This document shows, one piece after another, positions 1 through 8,282 of a stretch of 64,000 nt of DNA. A model generated the notes under the pieces. It was given only the letters and a program-made list of their open reading frames with translations, was not told where the DNA came from and did not search any database. The DNA is taken from NCBI RefSeq assembly GCF_030823375.1, contig NZ_JAUSXB010000001.1:3906001-3970000 (forward strand), in the 5' to 3' direction. Position 1 is the first letter of the stretch. Each line of letters opens with the position of its first letter. Origin of the DNA: Pseudarthrobacter siccitolerans (GTDB lineage: Bacteria > Actinomycetota > Actinomycetes > Actinomycetales > Micrococcaceae). The position numbers and the translations under genes are program-made.

Positions 1-205
1 GCTGCGATCCAACCTGCCGGGAAACCATTTGTGCCGTCGACGGAGGTGGCGCCGCTACAGGCGTGACCTGCTCCCTTGCCAGTGCCACCTGGACGGAACA
101 TGAGTGTGTCCACCTTGTCCCATTCCACTAGCGCGGTTGCCACTGCCTCGTTGTACTAGCCAGTAGCAGGACCGCGACCGAAAATATGTCGAAAGACTTC
201 CGGTT

Positions 206-455
206 CGACCGCTGTCACCAACCTTACCGAGGAATTCATCAATTCCACCGAGGAAACCATCAAATTCCGGACCTGCCGTGCCATGATGCTGATGGCCCTC
301 ATCGACGGCGGCATCTTCGTGGCGGGTCCTACATGACCAAGTTGGTCCACCCCGGCGTGTTCGAGGACTCGGCGTCCGCAGCCGGCGCCATCGCACTGCA
401 GATCGGCGGGCGATTGTTCGGCGCCGTGTTTCTGGCAGGCCTTGGTTCAAGGTCA
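206..455 (+). pseudogene. APC-family amino acid/polyamine permease fragment A
   Basis: Two reading frames joined by a frameshift near position 330 give permease-like text: TAVTNLTEE and ALIDGGIFVA in the first, then HPGVFEDSASAAGAIALQIG and FGAVFLAGL in the second. This is the middle of an APC-superfamily permease, around the conserved segment after a TLTEET motif. There is no start, no C-terminus and a stop in each frame. It overlaps in protein space with fragments at 3025 and 4950 but differs from both, so at least two paralogous permease copies have decayed here. The rest of 1-518 holds no convincing gene. Confidence 0.6.
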
Positions 456-518
456 CCTGAATCTCGGCAGGGTAACTTGTTGTGCCCACCCTGACTGCAT
501 ACGCGTAAAATCCTGGCA

Positions 519-1538
519 ATGAAAGATGTCGCGCTTTATTACCCTAAAATGACCTTTCCTCCGACCGGTTGGCTCAGCAGAACGCTTCTCTACTGGGACG
601 AAGTGGCGACAATAGTGCCGGAGGCAGTTCAGGCGGCTGTCAGGGATGACCCCTACATGGCGGAACTGATTGATCTTGGCTTGCTTCGGATGGTAGACCC
701 TGCGCCAACCCTATTAGACGACCAAGTTCAAAGTCAGGTGCAGAAAGCCTTCTCTGCGCTTCAAAGCGCCCCTATCGAAGAAGACCGTGCCGGCTACCAA
801 GGTATGCGCAGCATGCGCGCTGAGAAGCTACTCTACTCAGTTCGTAGACAACTCGAAGAGCAAGGCCAAGCTTGGAGTCATGATAATGAGTCGGGTTGGC
901 TTCGAGTACCTAGCAGCCTTGCTAGATGGTACATGCCACTGATGGCCGGCCTGATGGCGTCAAGTCTTAGTGCCGATGGCTCGATAAGCTACAAACCAAT
1001 CACCGATGATCGGCGTTTTATCCAGGCCTCTAATACTGAGAGTGTATCTACCGAACGGAAACACTTCATATATCGGTCAATACATGAAGTTTTACCGGGC
1101 CCTAGTATCTCTATCCCGCCTCGCGAAATTGTAGAATTCAAAAACCAATATAGCTCTGAATTGCGCAGGCTAAGAGGCTGGATCGATGATCAGTTTCTAT
1201 CATCGGTGAATATTCCCTGGACAGAAAATGATCTTTGGGAAAGGCGCATGCGCGAACGAGTTGCAGAGCAGGTCGAATTTCTCCGCGAGGGCATGAACCG
1301 ACGACGATGGCCAAAAGTTTTAGTCGGCACTGTTGGTGCACTCTTCGGCAACGGGATGGGCATTGCTAATAGTAGTGTCTCAAGCGACAGCATGCTCGAG
1401 CTTGGTTTGGGATTGGGCTCCGCTACAATAGCTGCCGCCACTAGCATGCCCGCAGTCGTTGAGTCCGCCCGCCGTCCCCGCTATGATCCCCGCGCCCCAC
1501 TTGCATATGCTGCGCTGACAACTACCTTGCGTCGATAG
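519..1538 (+). CDS. DUF6236 family protein
   Basis: This 339-residue soluble protein opens with DVALYYPKMTFPPTGWLSRT followed by LLYWDEVATIVPE, the N-terminal pattern I associate with DUF6236, a family of unknown function. The N-terminal half is mostly helical and acidic. Residues about 150-225 carry a charged linker, and the C-terminal third has a Gly/Ala-rich segment (VGTVGALFGNGMGIANSS) that could be a hydrophobic hairpin. Codon use is clearly AT-richer than the backbone, and the gene lies between two permease remnants, so recent acquisition is likely. No strong Shine-Dalgarno precedes the ATG. No enzymatic motif was recognised, and a defence role is only suggested by its position. Confidence 0.6.
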   Translation: MKDVALYYPKMTFPPTGWLSRTLLYWDEVATIVPEAVQAAVRDDPYMAELIDLGLLRMVDPAPTLLDDQVQSQVQKAFSALQSAPIEEDRAGYQGMRSMRAEKLLYSVRRQLEEQGQAWSHDNESGWLRVPSSLARWYMPLMAGLMASSLSADGSISYKPITDDRRFIQASNTESVSTERKHFIYRSIHEVLPGPSISIPPREIVEFKNQYSSELRRLRGWIDDQFLSSVNIPWTENDLWERRMRERVAEQVEFLREGMNRRRWPKVLVGTVGALFGNGMGIANSSVSSDSMLELGLGLGSATIAAATSMPAVVESARRPRYDPRAPLAYAALTTTLRR

Positions 1539-2081
1539 AGGCACAAATAAAGGCCAATTGACATGAATTAATTGCTATCGAGATACTGCATCTAGTTGGT
1601 GAAGTGAGCACATCGACTGCTTCCGGGCTGCGATCGGCTACTATTTGTCGCCGGATTTGTCAGTAATAGTGAGCACGCGACGCGCTGGTCGCCTTCCCCG
1701 AGTACACCGCCTACGAGAAAACGAAGGTGGACGCGACGTTCCCTCAGGTGGCCAAGCCGCTGGGATTATCAAGGGGCAGCTTGTGATTGCATGCAAATCA
1801 CTACGATAGTTTTTGCCGGAGGTATACACCCGTTTAGTTCGCACCTCGGCCGCTGAGTTGAGCCTGACGAGGCGGCCAGTACCGCCCCCAGGGGGAGTTT
1901 CTGCCTATCAAAAGCGGGATGCTAGGGTTTCTGTAGGTAGCCAAGGTCTGTAGCTGGAGAAGTGTTGTAGCGCAAGCGTCCAGCCAGTCGCGGTTCATTG
2001 TGTCCTTTGATTCGAATTAAATGATTCGTGCGGCCTTGTTGTCGTCATGGCCGCTAGTGCGAGTCCTGTTTAGGAAGGCAT
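1539..2081. other. Intergenic, with a short high-GC coding remnant
   Basis: No intact gene was found in these 543 bases. At about 1690-1771 the plus strand reads LVAFPEYTAYEKTKVDATFP and continues QVAKPLG. It looks like real backbone coding sequence with G/C third positions but has no start or continuation, so it is probably another scrap of the locus that was broken up here. I could not assign its family. The rest is AT-richer and presumably contains the promoter of the receiver-like gene at 2082. Confidence 0.35.
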
Positions 2082-2807
2082 ATGACACCCGAACAGATGA
2101 GCGCCCTATTGACCTCCGTAGCTGCCTTGCTAGGTGCCATACTTTGGCCGGTGCTTGTGTTTGTTCTTGTCATCACGTTCAAGTCAGAGTTCCGCAAGCT
2201 CTTAAAGTCTGATGATGTAACCTTCAAAGCGGCTGGGTTAGAGGCTTCTTTTCAGCGCAAACGGGTGGAAGCCGCGGTAGCCCTTGGTGCCGCAACAGCC
2301 AAGTCGGCCGCAGGTCAAACGCCTGAGGCGGCAACAAGCCCAGCCCTGCTTGCCGATGCTCTTGCTCAAGCGCTTCCTGATGAGCGAACACAGAGGCTTC
2401 TTCAAGGTTCCGTTGTCCTTTGGGTGGATGATCGGCCTGAAAATAACGTCTATGAGCGACAAGCGCTTGAAGCCTTGGAGGTCACGATTGATTTGGCAAA
2501 GTCCACGGAGCAAGCACTTGCACTAGTACGGCGGCAATCATACAACCTGATAATCTCCGACATGGGCCGCCCCCCAGACAATCGGGCTGGTTACACCTTG
2601 CTCGACAAATTACGGGCGTCTGGTGATCACACTCCATTCCTCATTTACGCGGGATCCCGCCGCCCAGAGCATATTCAAGAGGCTCGTGATCATGGCGCCT
2701 TGGGGGCTACAAATCGTCCACAAGAGTTGATTCTTATGGCCGTAGCGGCTTTGGGCTCTCATCCAACTAAAGAATATGGCTGGGGGAGCCCGGACGGGAG
2801 AAAGTGA
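2082..2807 (+). CDS. Membrane-anchored receiver-like (REC) domain protein
   Basis: This 241-residue protein starts after GGAAGG with short spacing. Residues about 8-35 form one hydrophobic helix (LLTSVAALLGAILWPVLVFV), followed by a basic stretch, so the body is probably cytoplasmic. An Ala-rich linker (about 60-105) leads to a CheY-like fold: VLWVDDRPENN supplies the acidic pair, IISDMGRPPDN the phospho-acceptor Asp region, and FLIYAGS the Ser/Thr strand. The usual Lys-Pro is replaced in GATNRPQEL, so phosphorylation signalling is doubtful and the domain may be a ligand sensor or pseudo-receiver. No histidine kinase or output domain is adjacent. It is AT-rich and sits in the island. A defence or stress-sensing role is inference. 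Confidence 0.65.
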   Translation: MTPEQMSALLTSVAALLGAILWPVLVFVLVITFKSEFRKLLKSDDVTFKAAGLEASFQRKRVEAAVALGAATAKSAAGQTPEAATSPALLADALAQALPDERTQRLLQGSVVLWVDDRPENNVYERQALEALEVTIDLAKSTEQALALVRRQSYNLIISDMGRPPDNRAGYTLLDKLRASGDHTPFLIYAGSRRPEHIQEARDHGALGATNRPQELILMAVAALGSHPTKEYGWGSPDGRK

Positions 2808-3024
2808 TCACGCTTTTGCAATTGCTGGGTAGTCAGGTTGTCCAACACCTAACAACACCGCACTTGGCTGTAGGAGGCTCTGGTCCTCTTTAGGCCCCGT
2901 TGCCGAAATGAAGGTAGATCACTGCTCGGCAGAGGGTGAGCCGCGGTCAGGCATCCTGAGGATTAGGCAAAGTAAAGCGATCGGGTGTCGAGGAAAGATT
3001 AGCTACGGCTACCATCTCCGCCGG

Positions 3025-3490
3025 CGCCGCCAACTCCGCGTACTCGTGCCTGGGGTCCGACGCCGTCACCACCCTCACGGAGGAAACCATCTACCCGCTC
3101 CGGACCGTGCAGCGCGCCATCATGCTGGTGGCCCTGATCGGACGTGGCTACGTCGGTGTCCTACGTGGTGGTCCCGGTGATCGGCGCCGTCATCTGCGCC
3201 TACCTGCTCTTCCGGCTGGCTTTCTACCGGAAGATCCAGCTTTTCGACGCGCAGGGCTTCGGCGAGTCGACGTTCATCAAGCCGGGACCGTCCACTGACC
3301 CGGTGGTGTTCGAACACGGGGGAGCGCGGTTCGGGCTGATGACCTGCTACGACCTGCGGTTCCCGGAGCTGGCCAGGTCACTGGCAGACGCCGGCGCGCA
3401 GAGGTCCTGCTGGTCTGCTCGTCCTGGGAGCCGGGGGAGTACAAGACGGAGCAGTGGCTGGCTTTGAACGCCGCGCGGGCGAGCTTTGTC
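3025..3490 (+). pseudogene. Fused remnants of APC permease and nitrilase-family amidohydrolase (5' part)
   Basis: Reading across frameshifts gives permease text (TLTEETIYPLRTVQRAIMLV), a jump to a permease C-terminal helix (SYVVVPVIGAVICAYLL), then nitrilase-superfamily text: IQLFDAQGFGESTFIKPGPS and FGLMTCYDLRFPELARSLAD, with the catalytic Cys in TCYDLRFPE. After a one-base frameshift near 3398 it continues VLLVCSSWEPGEYKTEQW and LNAARASF. The nitrilase C-terminus is missing here but is found at 5195-5389, so the gene was split. A permease-amidohydrolase pair fits a polyamine or amide uptake locus. Intergenic bases 2808-3024 show nothing else. Confidence 0.7.
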
Positions 3491-3718
3491 CAGTGCTCAT
3501 CATATCAGTTCTAGTATTTGGCACATTTTTGGGTCTGAAGTGAACAGCCCAAAGCAAAGGATGCCAAATGTAAACCACCAGCCAAGCCATTGTCCCGAGC
3601 GTGGTCTTTGTTTACTTTTGCTCAAATTCGCCGCCTTCCTAATAAGGAGGACGCACCCCGGATGTCTGTAGCGTTTACCAGAAGCCGAGAGTGCTTCAGG
3701 GCATGCGGGGCCCGTTAC

Positions 3719-4849
3719 CTAAGCCTGATTGTTCTTAAAAGCGCCGTCGCTAGTTGAAGGTGGTTCATAAGGAAGGCCATTCAAACGACAAGCTTCATAG
3801 GAAACCCATTTGCCTTTGGTTGGTTCAACGGCAAAGGACGCCCGTCTGAAATTATAGTTTCTGTCCGCCCGGGCTGAAACGTGCATTGTGTCCATGAATG
3901 AGTTGTAAATGAACCCAGGACGTTCTTCATAGAAGATGTCAAAGCGCACATAATCATGGAAAGCGGCGCCGCTAAAATCGGACTTTCCGAATACTGTACG
4001 TGCAAAGGATGTTCGCCCAAGAAAAACGGCGCGTTGGAACGAAACATTGTTACTGCTTCCTCCATGAAACATGGTGGGCCCACGGAATACAGTCCTCTTA
4101 AAGGAAGCCCTTCGAATCACTGCATCTTCCATTATGAAGTCATTGAGTTCAGCACGATCAAGATCAAGGTCAGTGTCGGGCCAAGAAGGTTTCCCCTCTG
4201 CATCTTTCTTAAATCCCTCCGCGATCAGACGCTGTACCGTCCGACGCACTTCCCCATCTGCCGGATCATCAATATCAGCATCGGCCGTGTTGCTGCTTGT
4301 CATCTTCAAGTGAGGGAGGCGGAGATAGGCGCATAGTACATCGACACACGACTGCCGCTGCTCTGTCCAGTCTGTAGCAAGGTGTGCCATGGCGTTGACA
4401 CCGGCAAGGCGGACTGCAGCTGAATCATGTCCAATCTGCTCAGCAGCGGACACATACCGCGCACGCAATTCTCGCTCTTGGTCATATTGCCGACGGCTGT
4501 GCTCAGTGTCGAAGGCCAGAGCATAGGTGCGGTACGCGTCTACAACTCGCTGCTGGTCCGCGTGCAGTTGCTGTTCCTTCAAGCGAAGGCTTCGGAGCGC
4601 CACAAAGACTGCACCGGCGGCAGTGGGAACCCCAATCAGAGTAACGGCGGTGCGTGCCGCTTCGGCTGGGGGTATTTCTAGATGTTCCTTGACAACGATG
4701 AAGACCACCACCCCAAGCCCGCCAGCAAGAAGCACAGCCAGGATCACACCGACAACTAGAGTCCACAGCTTCCCAGGCTTTGGGTCGGGGCGGTCCTGGG
4801 GTCCAGGCCGCTGCATGTCAAGACGTGGGGTAACCGGGGGCGAGGTCAT
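3719..4849 (-). CDS. Pentapeptide-repeat membrane protein
   Basis: This 376-residue protein has two N-terminal membrane segments (residues about 27-50 and 66-84), then a charged helical region with an RYVSAAEQIGHDSAAVRLAG motif typical of actinobacterial pentapeptide-repeat membrane proteins. The C-terminal part carries A(D/N)Lxx-type repeats (LDLDRAELNDFIMEDAVIRR, then ASF, TVF, VSF, TSF and SDF steps), which should fold as a short right-handed beta-helix. The start at 4849 has a GGAAG site upstream. It sits between the two halves of a split nitrilase remnant and is convergent with the plus-strand remnant, so it was probably inserted. Function is unknown. Bases 3491-3718 downstream contain no gene. 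Confidence 0.75.
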   Translation of the reverse strand: MTSPPVTPRLDMQRPGPQDRPDPKPGKLWTLVVGVILAVLLAGGLGVVVFIVVKEHLEIPPAEAARTAVTLIGVPTAAGAVFVALRSLRLKEQQLHADQQRVVDAYRTYALAFDTEHSRRQYDQERELRARYVSAAEQIGHDSAAVRLAGVNAMAHLATDWTEQRQSCVDVLCAYLRLPHLKMTSSNTADADIDDPADGEVRRTVQRLIAEGFKKDAEGKPSWPDTDLDLDRAELNDFIMEDAVIRRASFKRTVFRGPTMFHGGSSNNVSFQRAVFLGRTSFARTVFGKSDFSGAAFHDYVRFDIFYEERPGFIYNSFMDTMHVSARADRNYNFRRASFAVEPTKGKWVSYEACRLNGLPYEPPSTSDGAFKNNQA

Positions 4850-4949
4850 AGCTTCCTTCTGCTCAATCGCAGCAGGGCAACGACTGCGAACTTCTCAAAG
4901 CCATTCTCCCAGGCCGAAAGCACCCACCGGCCGTGCCAGGTGCGTGCTT

Positions 4950-5389
4950 TCCCGATGAGTTTCCTGTTCGGTGCCGTGTTCCTGGCCGGCCTGGTGGTGG
5001 CGCAGTTCGTCTCCAGCCTCGCCACGCAGGCCAGCGCCTCCCGCCTGCTATCGGTCTTGGGCCGCGACTCCGTCCTGCCCAAGGCGGTCTTCGGCCGGCT
5101 CAGCGAGAGGTTCACACCCCGGTGGCGAACCTGGTGGTCACGGGCCTCGTGGGCTGGTCGCGGTCTTCTTGGACGTCGCGACGTCGACGTGGCAGGGGTG
5201 TGCCAGGCCCCGCCGGTGTCTGCGGGGCGGAGCGTGCTGGTGGTCCCGATGGGTGTCGTTGAGGCCGGCCTTGGGCTCGGGCCCTGTGTACGGACGATGG
5301 AGGTCTCGGTGGAGACGGTGGACCGGGTGCGGGAGTCGTTCCCTATGTTCCGGCAGCGGCGGATAGGAACTTTCATCGACCTAACCTGA
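4950..5389 (+). pseudogene. APC permease fragment C joined to nitrilase C-terminal fragment
   Basis: The plus strand first reads permease text: FGAVFLAGLVVAQFVSS, then QASASRLLSVLGRDSVLP and KAVFGRLSERF, with a frameshift into HTPVANLVVTGLVG and DVATST. At about 5195 it changes to the end of a nitrilase-family enzyme: CQAPPVSAGRSVLVVPMGVV, GLGLGPCVRTMEV and SFPMFRQRR, ending in a stop at 5389. The nitrilase part resumes almost where the fragment at 3025-3490 stops, so the intervening 1.7 kb, including the pentapeptide gene and this permease piece, interrupts one ancestral amidohydrolase gene. Confidence 0.65.
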
Positions 5390-5393
5390 CGGG

Positions 5394-6500
5394 TCACACC
5401 CTCTCAACTCCTGCAAGCTCCAGGCGCGCACGCATTTCGGCCCCAAAGTCAGGGTCGACATAGACGCAGTAAGCATAGTGTCCCCATATAAAGCTCATGA
5501 ATTCCTGATCAGAGGAAAACCCTCTATGAATCCCGTGGTCGGCGAGTCCATTTTTCTCAAGGCCGTATAAATGGGCACGTATCGAATTCTTGTAGTTTCG
5601 GTTAAGCCATACAGAATCCTGACCGACGCAGAGGCCAAGAACCCTATGCTCTTGGCCGGAACGAGTAACCCGAGTTTTGCGCTCATTCATTGTAAAACCA
5701 GAAACGTGTATGGCACCCTTAAGATCTCGTAGGATGGAATTGCATTCGCTCCGACTTACGGCGTGGCCCGTTGAAAAGGTAATATCGTCCGCATATCGGG
5801 TGATGACTCCGCCCCACCTCGTGGCCACCTCTCCCAACAACTGATCTAAACCAATGCAGACAAGGTTGGAAAGCTTGCCGCTTGTCGAAGCCCCCTGTGG
5901 AAGCCGCCCCGACTTCAGAAGCTCGTAGACCACCCCTTTCTCGTCGGGTCCGCGGAGAGTCACCTCGTGGCCGACCGACGAAATCAAGGACATCTCGAAT
6001 GCTAGCAATTTGGGATAGCCGAAACCGACAAAAGTTTTGTACATTGCACTCGAGCTTATGGAGCCGAAGAAATCGGCGAGGTCGAGTTGAATCATGGTCT
6101 TGGCGCCTACATGGCGACGAGCCGCTTCCAGCGTGTTCCGACGGGATTCATAGGCATATGACAAATCAGAGGTTGGCCTTTTGGGGAGACAATTTTCCAG
6201 AATAGCCAGTTGCAGAGATTTGAGGTGGGCTGAGGGCGCATGAATAGTTCTAAACCCCTTCCCGGAGTGCTTTTTAAGTTTCCTAGCTGAATAGTGCGCA
6301 CGATGGTTGAAGATAATATCGCGAGCAGCCTCATACGGCACCTTGGCCACCGTGCAAAGGTGCGTAAGAGTGTACAGCGGTATAACGTGTGAGGATCGAG
6401 TAAGGCGATCAATTTCTCGAATTTCTCGCAATAACTGTGGCGAGCCTCCTCGAGCGAAAAGCGCAGTGCTGTAGGCGTGAGGCGAGGCGATTCCTACCAT
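5394..6500 (-). CDS. Retron-like reverse transcriptase
   Basis: This 368-residue protein has the ordered motifs of bacterial reverse transcriptases: a basic GKGFRTIHAP block (RT1/2), QLDLADFFGSIS (RT3, first catalytic Asp), LPQGASTSGKLSNLV (RT4), ITRYADDITFST (RT5, YADD), then NERKTRV and RVLGLCV (RT6/7). It lacks the maturase and endonuclease domains of group II introns, and its length fits retron-type enzymes. The retron region-Y VTG is replaced by VLG, and I could not find a clear NAxxH region-X motif, so retron membership is likely but unproven. GAGGG lies just upstream of the ATG. A phosphoribosyltransferase-like gene precedes it on the same strand with a 227-base structured gap, the expected place for an msr-msd RNA. 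Codon use is AT-rich. Confidence 0.85.
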   Translation of the reverse strand: MVGIASPHAYSTALFARGGSPQLLREIREIDRLTRSSHVIPLYTLTHLCTVAKVPYEAARDIIFNHRAHYSARKLKKHSGKGFRTIHAPSAHLKSLQLAILENCLPKRPTSDLSYAYESRRNTLEAARRHVGAKTMIQLDLADFFGSISSSAMYKTFVGFGYPKLLAFEMSLISSVGHEVTLRGPDEKGVVYELLKSGRLPQGASTSGKLSNLVCIGLDQLLGEVATRWGGVITRYADDITFSTGHAVSRSECNSILRDLKGAIHVSGFTMNERKTRVTRSGQEHRVLGLCVGQDSVWLNRNYKNSIRAHLYGLEKNGLADHGIHRGFSSDQEFMSFIWGHYAYCVYVDPDFGAEMRARLELAGVERV

Positions 6501-6727
6501 TGATTTCCCTCATGCCGGAGAAATTCAGATTGAATTTCGTAGGCCTTGATCAGTTTATCCGGTTATATATATTCTTGGCAGAAGCGACGGCATGAAGCAA
6601 CTATCCACCTACACAAACCAAATTGGCATTGTGCATAAAGGTCTGGCTGAAGCCAAATCTCCGGGTTGAAGCCGATGTCGCGCTTGCTTGCGGATATGTG
6701 CCGACTAAATTAGACGACTAACTAGGT
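6501..6727 (-). ncRNA. Candidate retron ncRNA (msr-msd) / structured RT leader
   Basis: This gap between effector and RT holds nested inverted repeats. An 8-bp stem, TCATGCCG (6510-6517) with CGGCATGA (6588-6595), encloses a tight hairpin GAAATTCA-GAT-TGAATTTC at 6520-6538. A smaller TGGC-TGAA-GCCA hairpin lies at 6644-6655. All pairings were read directly. The outer stem ends 10 bases before the RT start codon, so it could be the closing repeat of a retron RNA, or a regulatory structure for RT translation. I did not find a long msd-like hairpin or the branching-guanosine context, hence the low confidence. Confidence 0.35.
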
Positions 6728-8098
6728 TTACCTCACCCCACGCAAAGACTGAGGATAGTATGTGACGTTGCGCGCGTCAACTTTACGCTTCATGTATCGC
6801 CGAGCGGAAGCATAATCGGCTTGATTACTCTTGCGCCCGTATGTCCGCACAGAATTCTCGCCTTCTTTTGTGGCAGTGAAGTCAGCAGTGAGCCATCCCA
6901 GTGCTATCAGTTGCTGTTCCGCCTGACGAAAACGGTGGTAGGAGATGTTGCTCGAAAGGATCGCCTCCTCGCGAGCAGTCCCGGCCACCGCAAGCACTAG
7001 AATCCCCCATTTCGCATCTCCACGTTTGATCGGCCGGTTGGCGGCTACCAATAGGTGCTGCTTTCGTATGCGTTGCTCGTGGCGTTCTTTCGCCTCTGTG
7101 TGCTGAGGGTTATAGCGAGTATCGTGGAGGATAACTTCGTTTATATCCGGCGGGATACGTTTGCCGGGGAATAGTGGCACATATTCTTCGCTCCCGGAAG
7201 ATGAGTACAAAAAGTCGGGAACAGTGTTGGGACACGACGACCCGAGCAAGACCGTTCGTGAAGCTATTTTCCCGAAGCCGAGACCCCTAGTATGTTTTTT
7301 CTTATTTCTGGGATCACCATACTTTTTGAATAGGTCGAAGAGTTGTTCGCGCGATTCAAGCTCACCTAAGTCGTGAAAAGTCTGCGTCAAATTCAGGTAG
7401 AAAATGTTCAAATGATCAACTAATGATCGCTTAACTAACTTGTTGATATTTCCACACGTCGGTGGCATCGTGCTTGCCCAGGTTGTAATTGCCTCAGTGC
7501 CGGCTTTTGTGGCGGTCCAGGCTATTACTGAGATTCTAACGTCGCAATTTGAGAAGGGTCCGGTAGTGCAGAACGCAGCCAGCCTATCAAGAGCATCGAT
7601 TACTTGTTTTCCTGACCCTATGTTGTCAGTTATTAAGATGAAGTCAATTTTCTGCGAGGACTCCTTGAGTGCGTTGATTTCATTTCGAGTGCGAACTATA
7701 GGGTTAAGTTTCCTTGCTGCTGCATACCTGTCTTGGACACGCCGGTACTCGCTTCTAATGATCACATCCAAGAGCTTTTCGGACCCCGAGTCGTAGTCGC
7801 GGACTTCGGATGGGTAGTAATCCTGATAAAGTTCTGGCTCGCGTTCTGGTTCTTGGTCCTTAGCTTTTTGGTCGCGCCAATAACGCTTGACATCCTCGAA
7901 TGGGATAACTGATTCAATAACTATCTGCGATTGCCTACGAGTAGTTACGTCCACTTTCTCCATCAACGCTTCTGATAGATCGTGAGCAATTTCATCGTTG
8001 GTAGCGAAGCGCAATTTTGAAAGAATGAGTTCCGCAAGGGGACGTTCGGCGGTATTGAATTGGCGCAGCCAGGACGAGATCGATGGACAGTTGAGCAT
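6728..8098 (-). CDS. Phosphoribosyltransferase-like / winged-helix conflict-system effector
   Basis: This 456-residue protein carries a PRTase-type core: FILITDNIGSGKQVIDALDR matches the phosphoribosyl-pyrophosphate-binding loop (acidic/Asn pair followed by SGK), with flanking strands such as VRISVIAWTATKAG. Residues about 1-110 look helical and may dock the partner. The C-terminal region (KWGILVLAVAGTAREEAILS onward) resembles a winged helix, and the tail is basic. PRTase domains of this kind are known from biological-conflict systems, and I recall PRTase plus DNA-binding domains as a retron accessory type. It is the first gene of a minus-strand unit with the RT at 5394. No clear Shine-Dalgarno precedes the start. 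The natural substrate is unknown. AT-rich codon use. Confidence 0.7.
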   Translation of the reverse strand: MLNCPSISSWLRQFNTAERPLAELILSKLRFATNDEIAHDLSEALMEKVDVTTRRQSQIVIESVIPFEDVKRYWRDQKAKDQEPEREPELYQDYYPSEVRDYDSGSEKLLDVIIRSEYRRVQDRYAAARKLNPIVRTRNEINALKESSQKIDFILITDNIGSGKQVIDALDRLAAFCTTGPFSNCDVRISVIAWTATKAGTEAITTWASTMPPTCGNINKLVKRSLVDHLNIFYLNLTQTFHDLGELESREQLFDLFKKYGDPRNKKKHTRGLGFGKIASRTVLLGSSCPNTVPDFLYSSSGSEEYVPLFPGKRIPPDINEVILHDTRYNPQHTEAKERHEQRIRKQHLLVAANRPIKRGDAKWGILVLAVAGTAREEAILSSNISYHRFRQAEQQLIALGWLTADFTATKEGENSVRTYGRKSNQADYASARRYMKRKVDARNVTYYPQSLRGVR

Positions 8099-8240
8099 GT
8101 CGTAAGATTAGAGGCAACCTGGCCGGGACCCAAGTTTGAAAGCTCTGGCTTCGAGAGCCCAGCTCTGCTCCAACGATGGCAGCCAATTCTCGAGTGTCAC
8201 GATTACAGGCGTAGGACTCAGACTTGAGGTTACACATTAC

Positions 8241-8268
8241 TGGTTGGTTGGTTTTCTCCCAACTACCA
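8241..8268. promoter_or_regulatory. Inverted repeat in divergent promoter region
   Basis: Between the divergent PRTase and helicase genes (8099-8282) lies an imperfect inverted repeat. GTTGG (8247-8251) pairs with CCAAC (8259-8263) around a 7-base T/C loop, and further pairs extend it to 8241 and 8268 with one bulge. It ends 14 bases before the helicase GTG. It could be an operator for one or both modules or a leader hairpin. No regulator gene is adjacent, so this is tentative. Confidence 0.3.
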
Positions 8269-8282
8269 ATTAGCCTGGCGCA

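Noticed and set aside
5394..6500. RT as part of a group II intron or diversity-generating retroelement
   Set aside because: No maturase X or HNH domain, no intron RNA domain V-like hairpin seen, and no template/variable repeat pair or C-type lectin target nearby.
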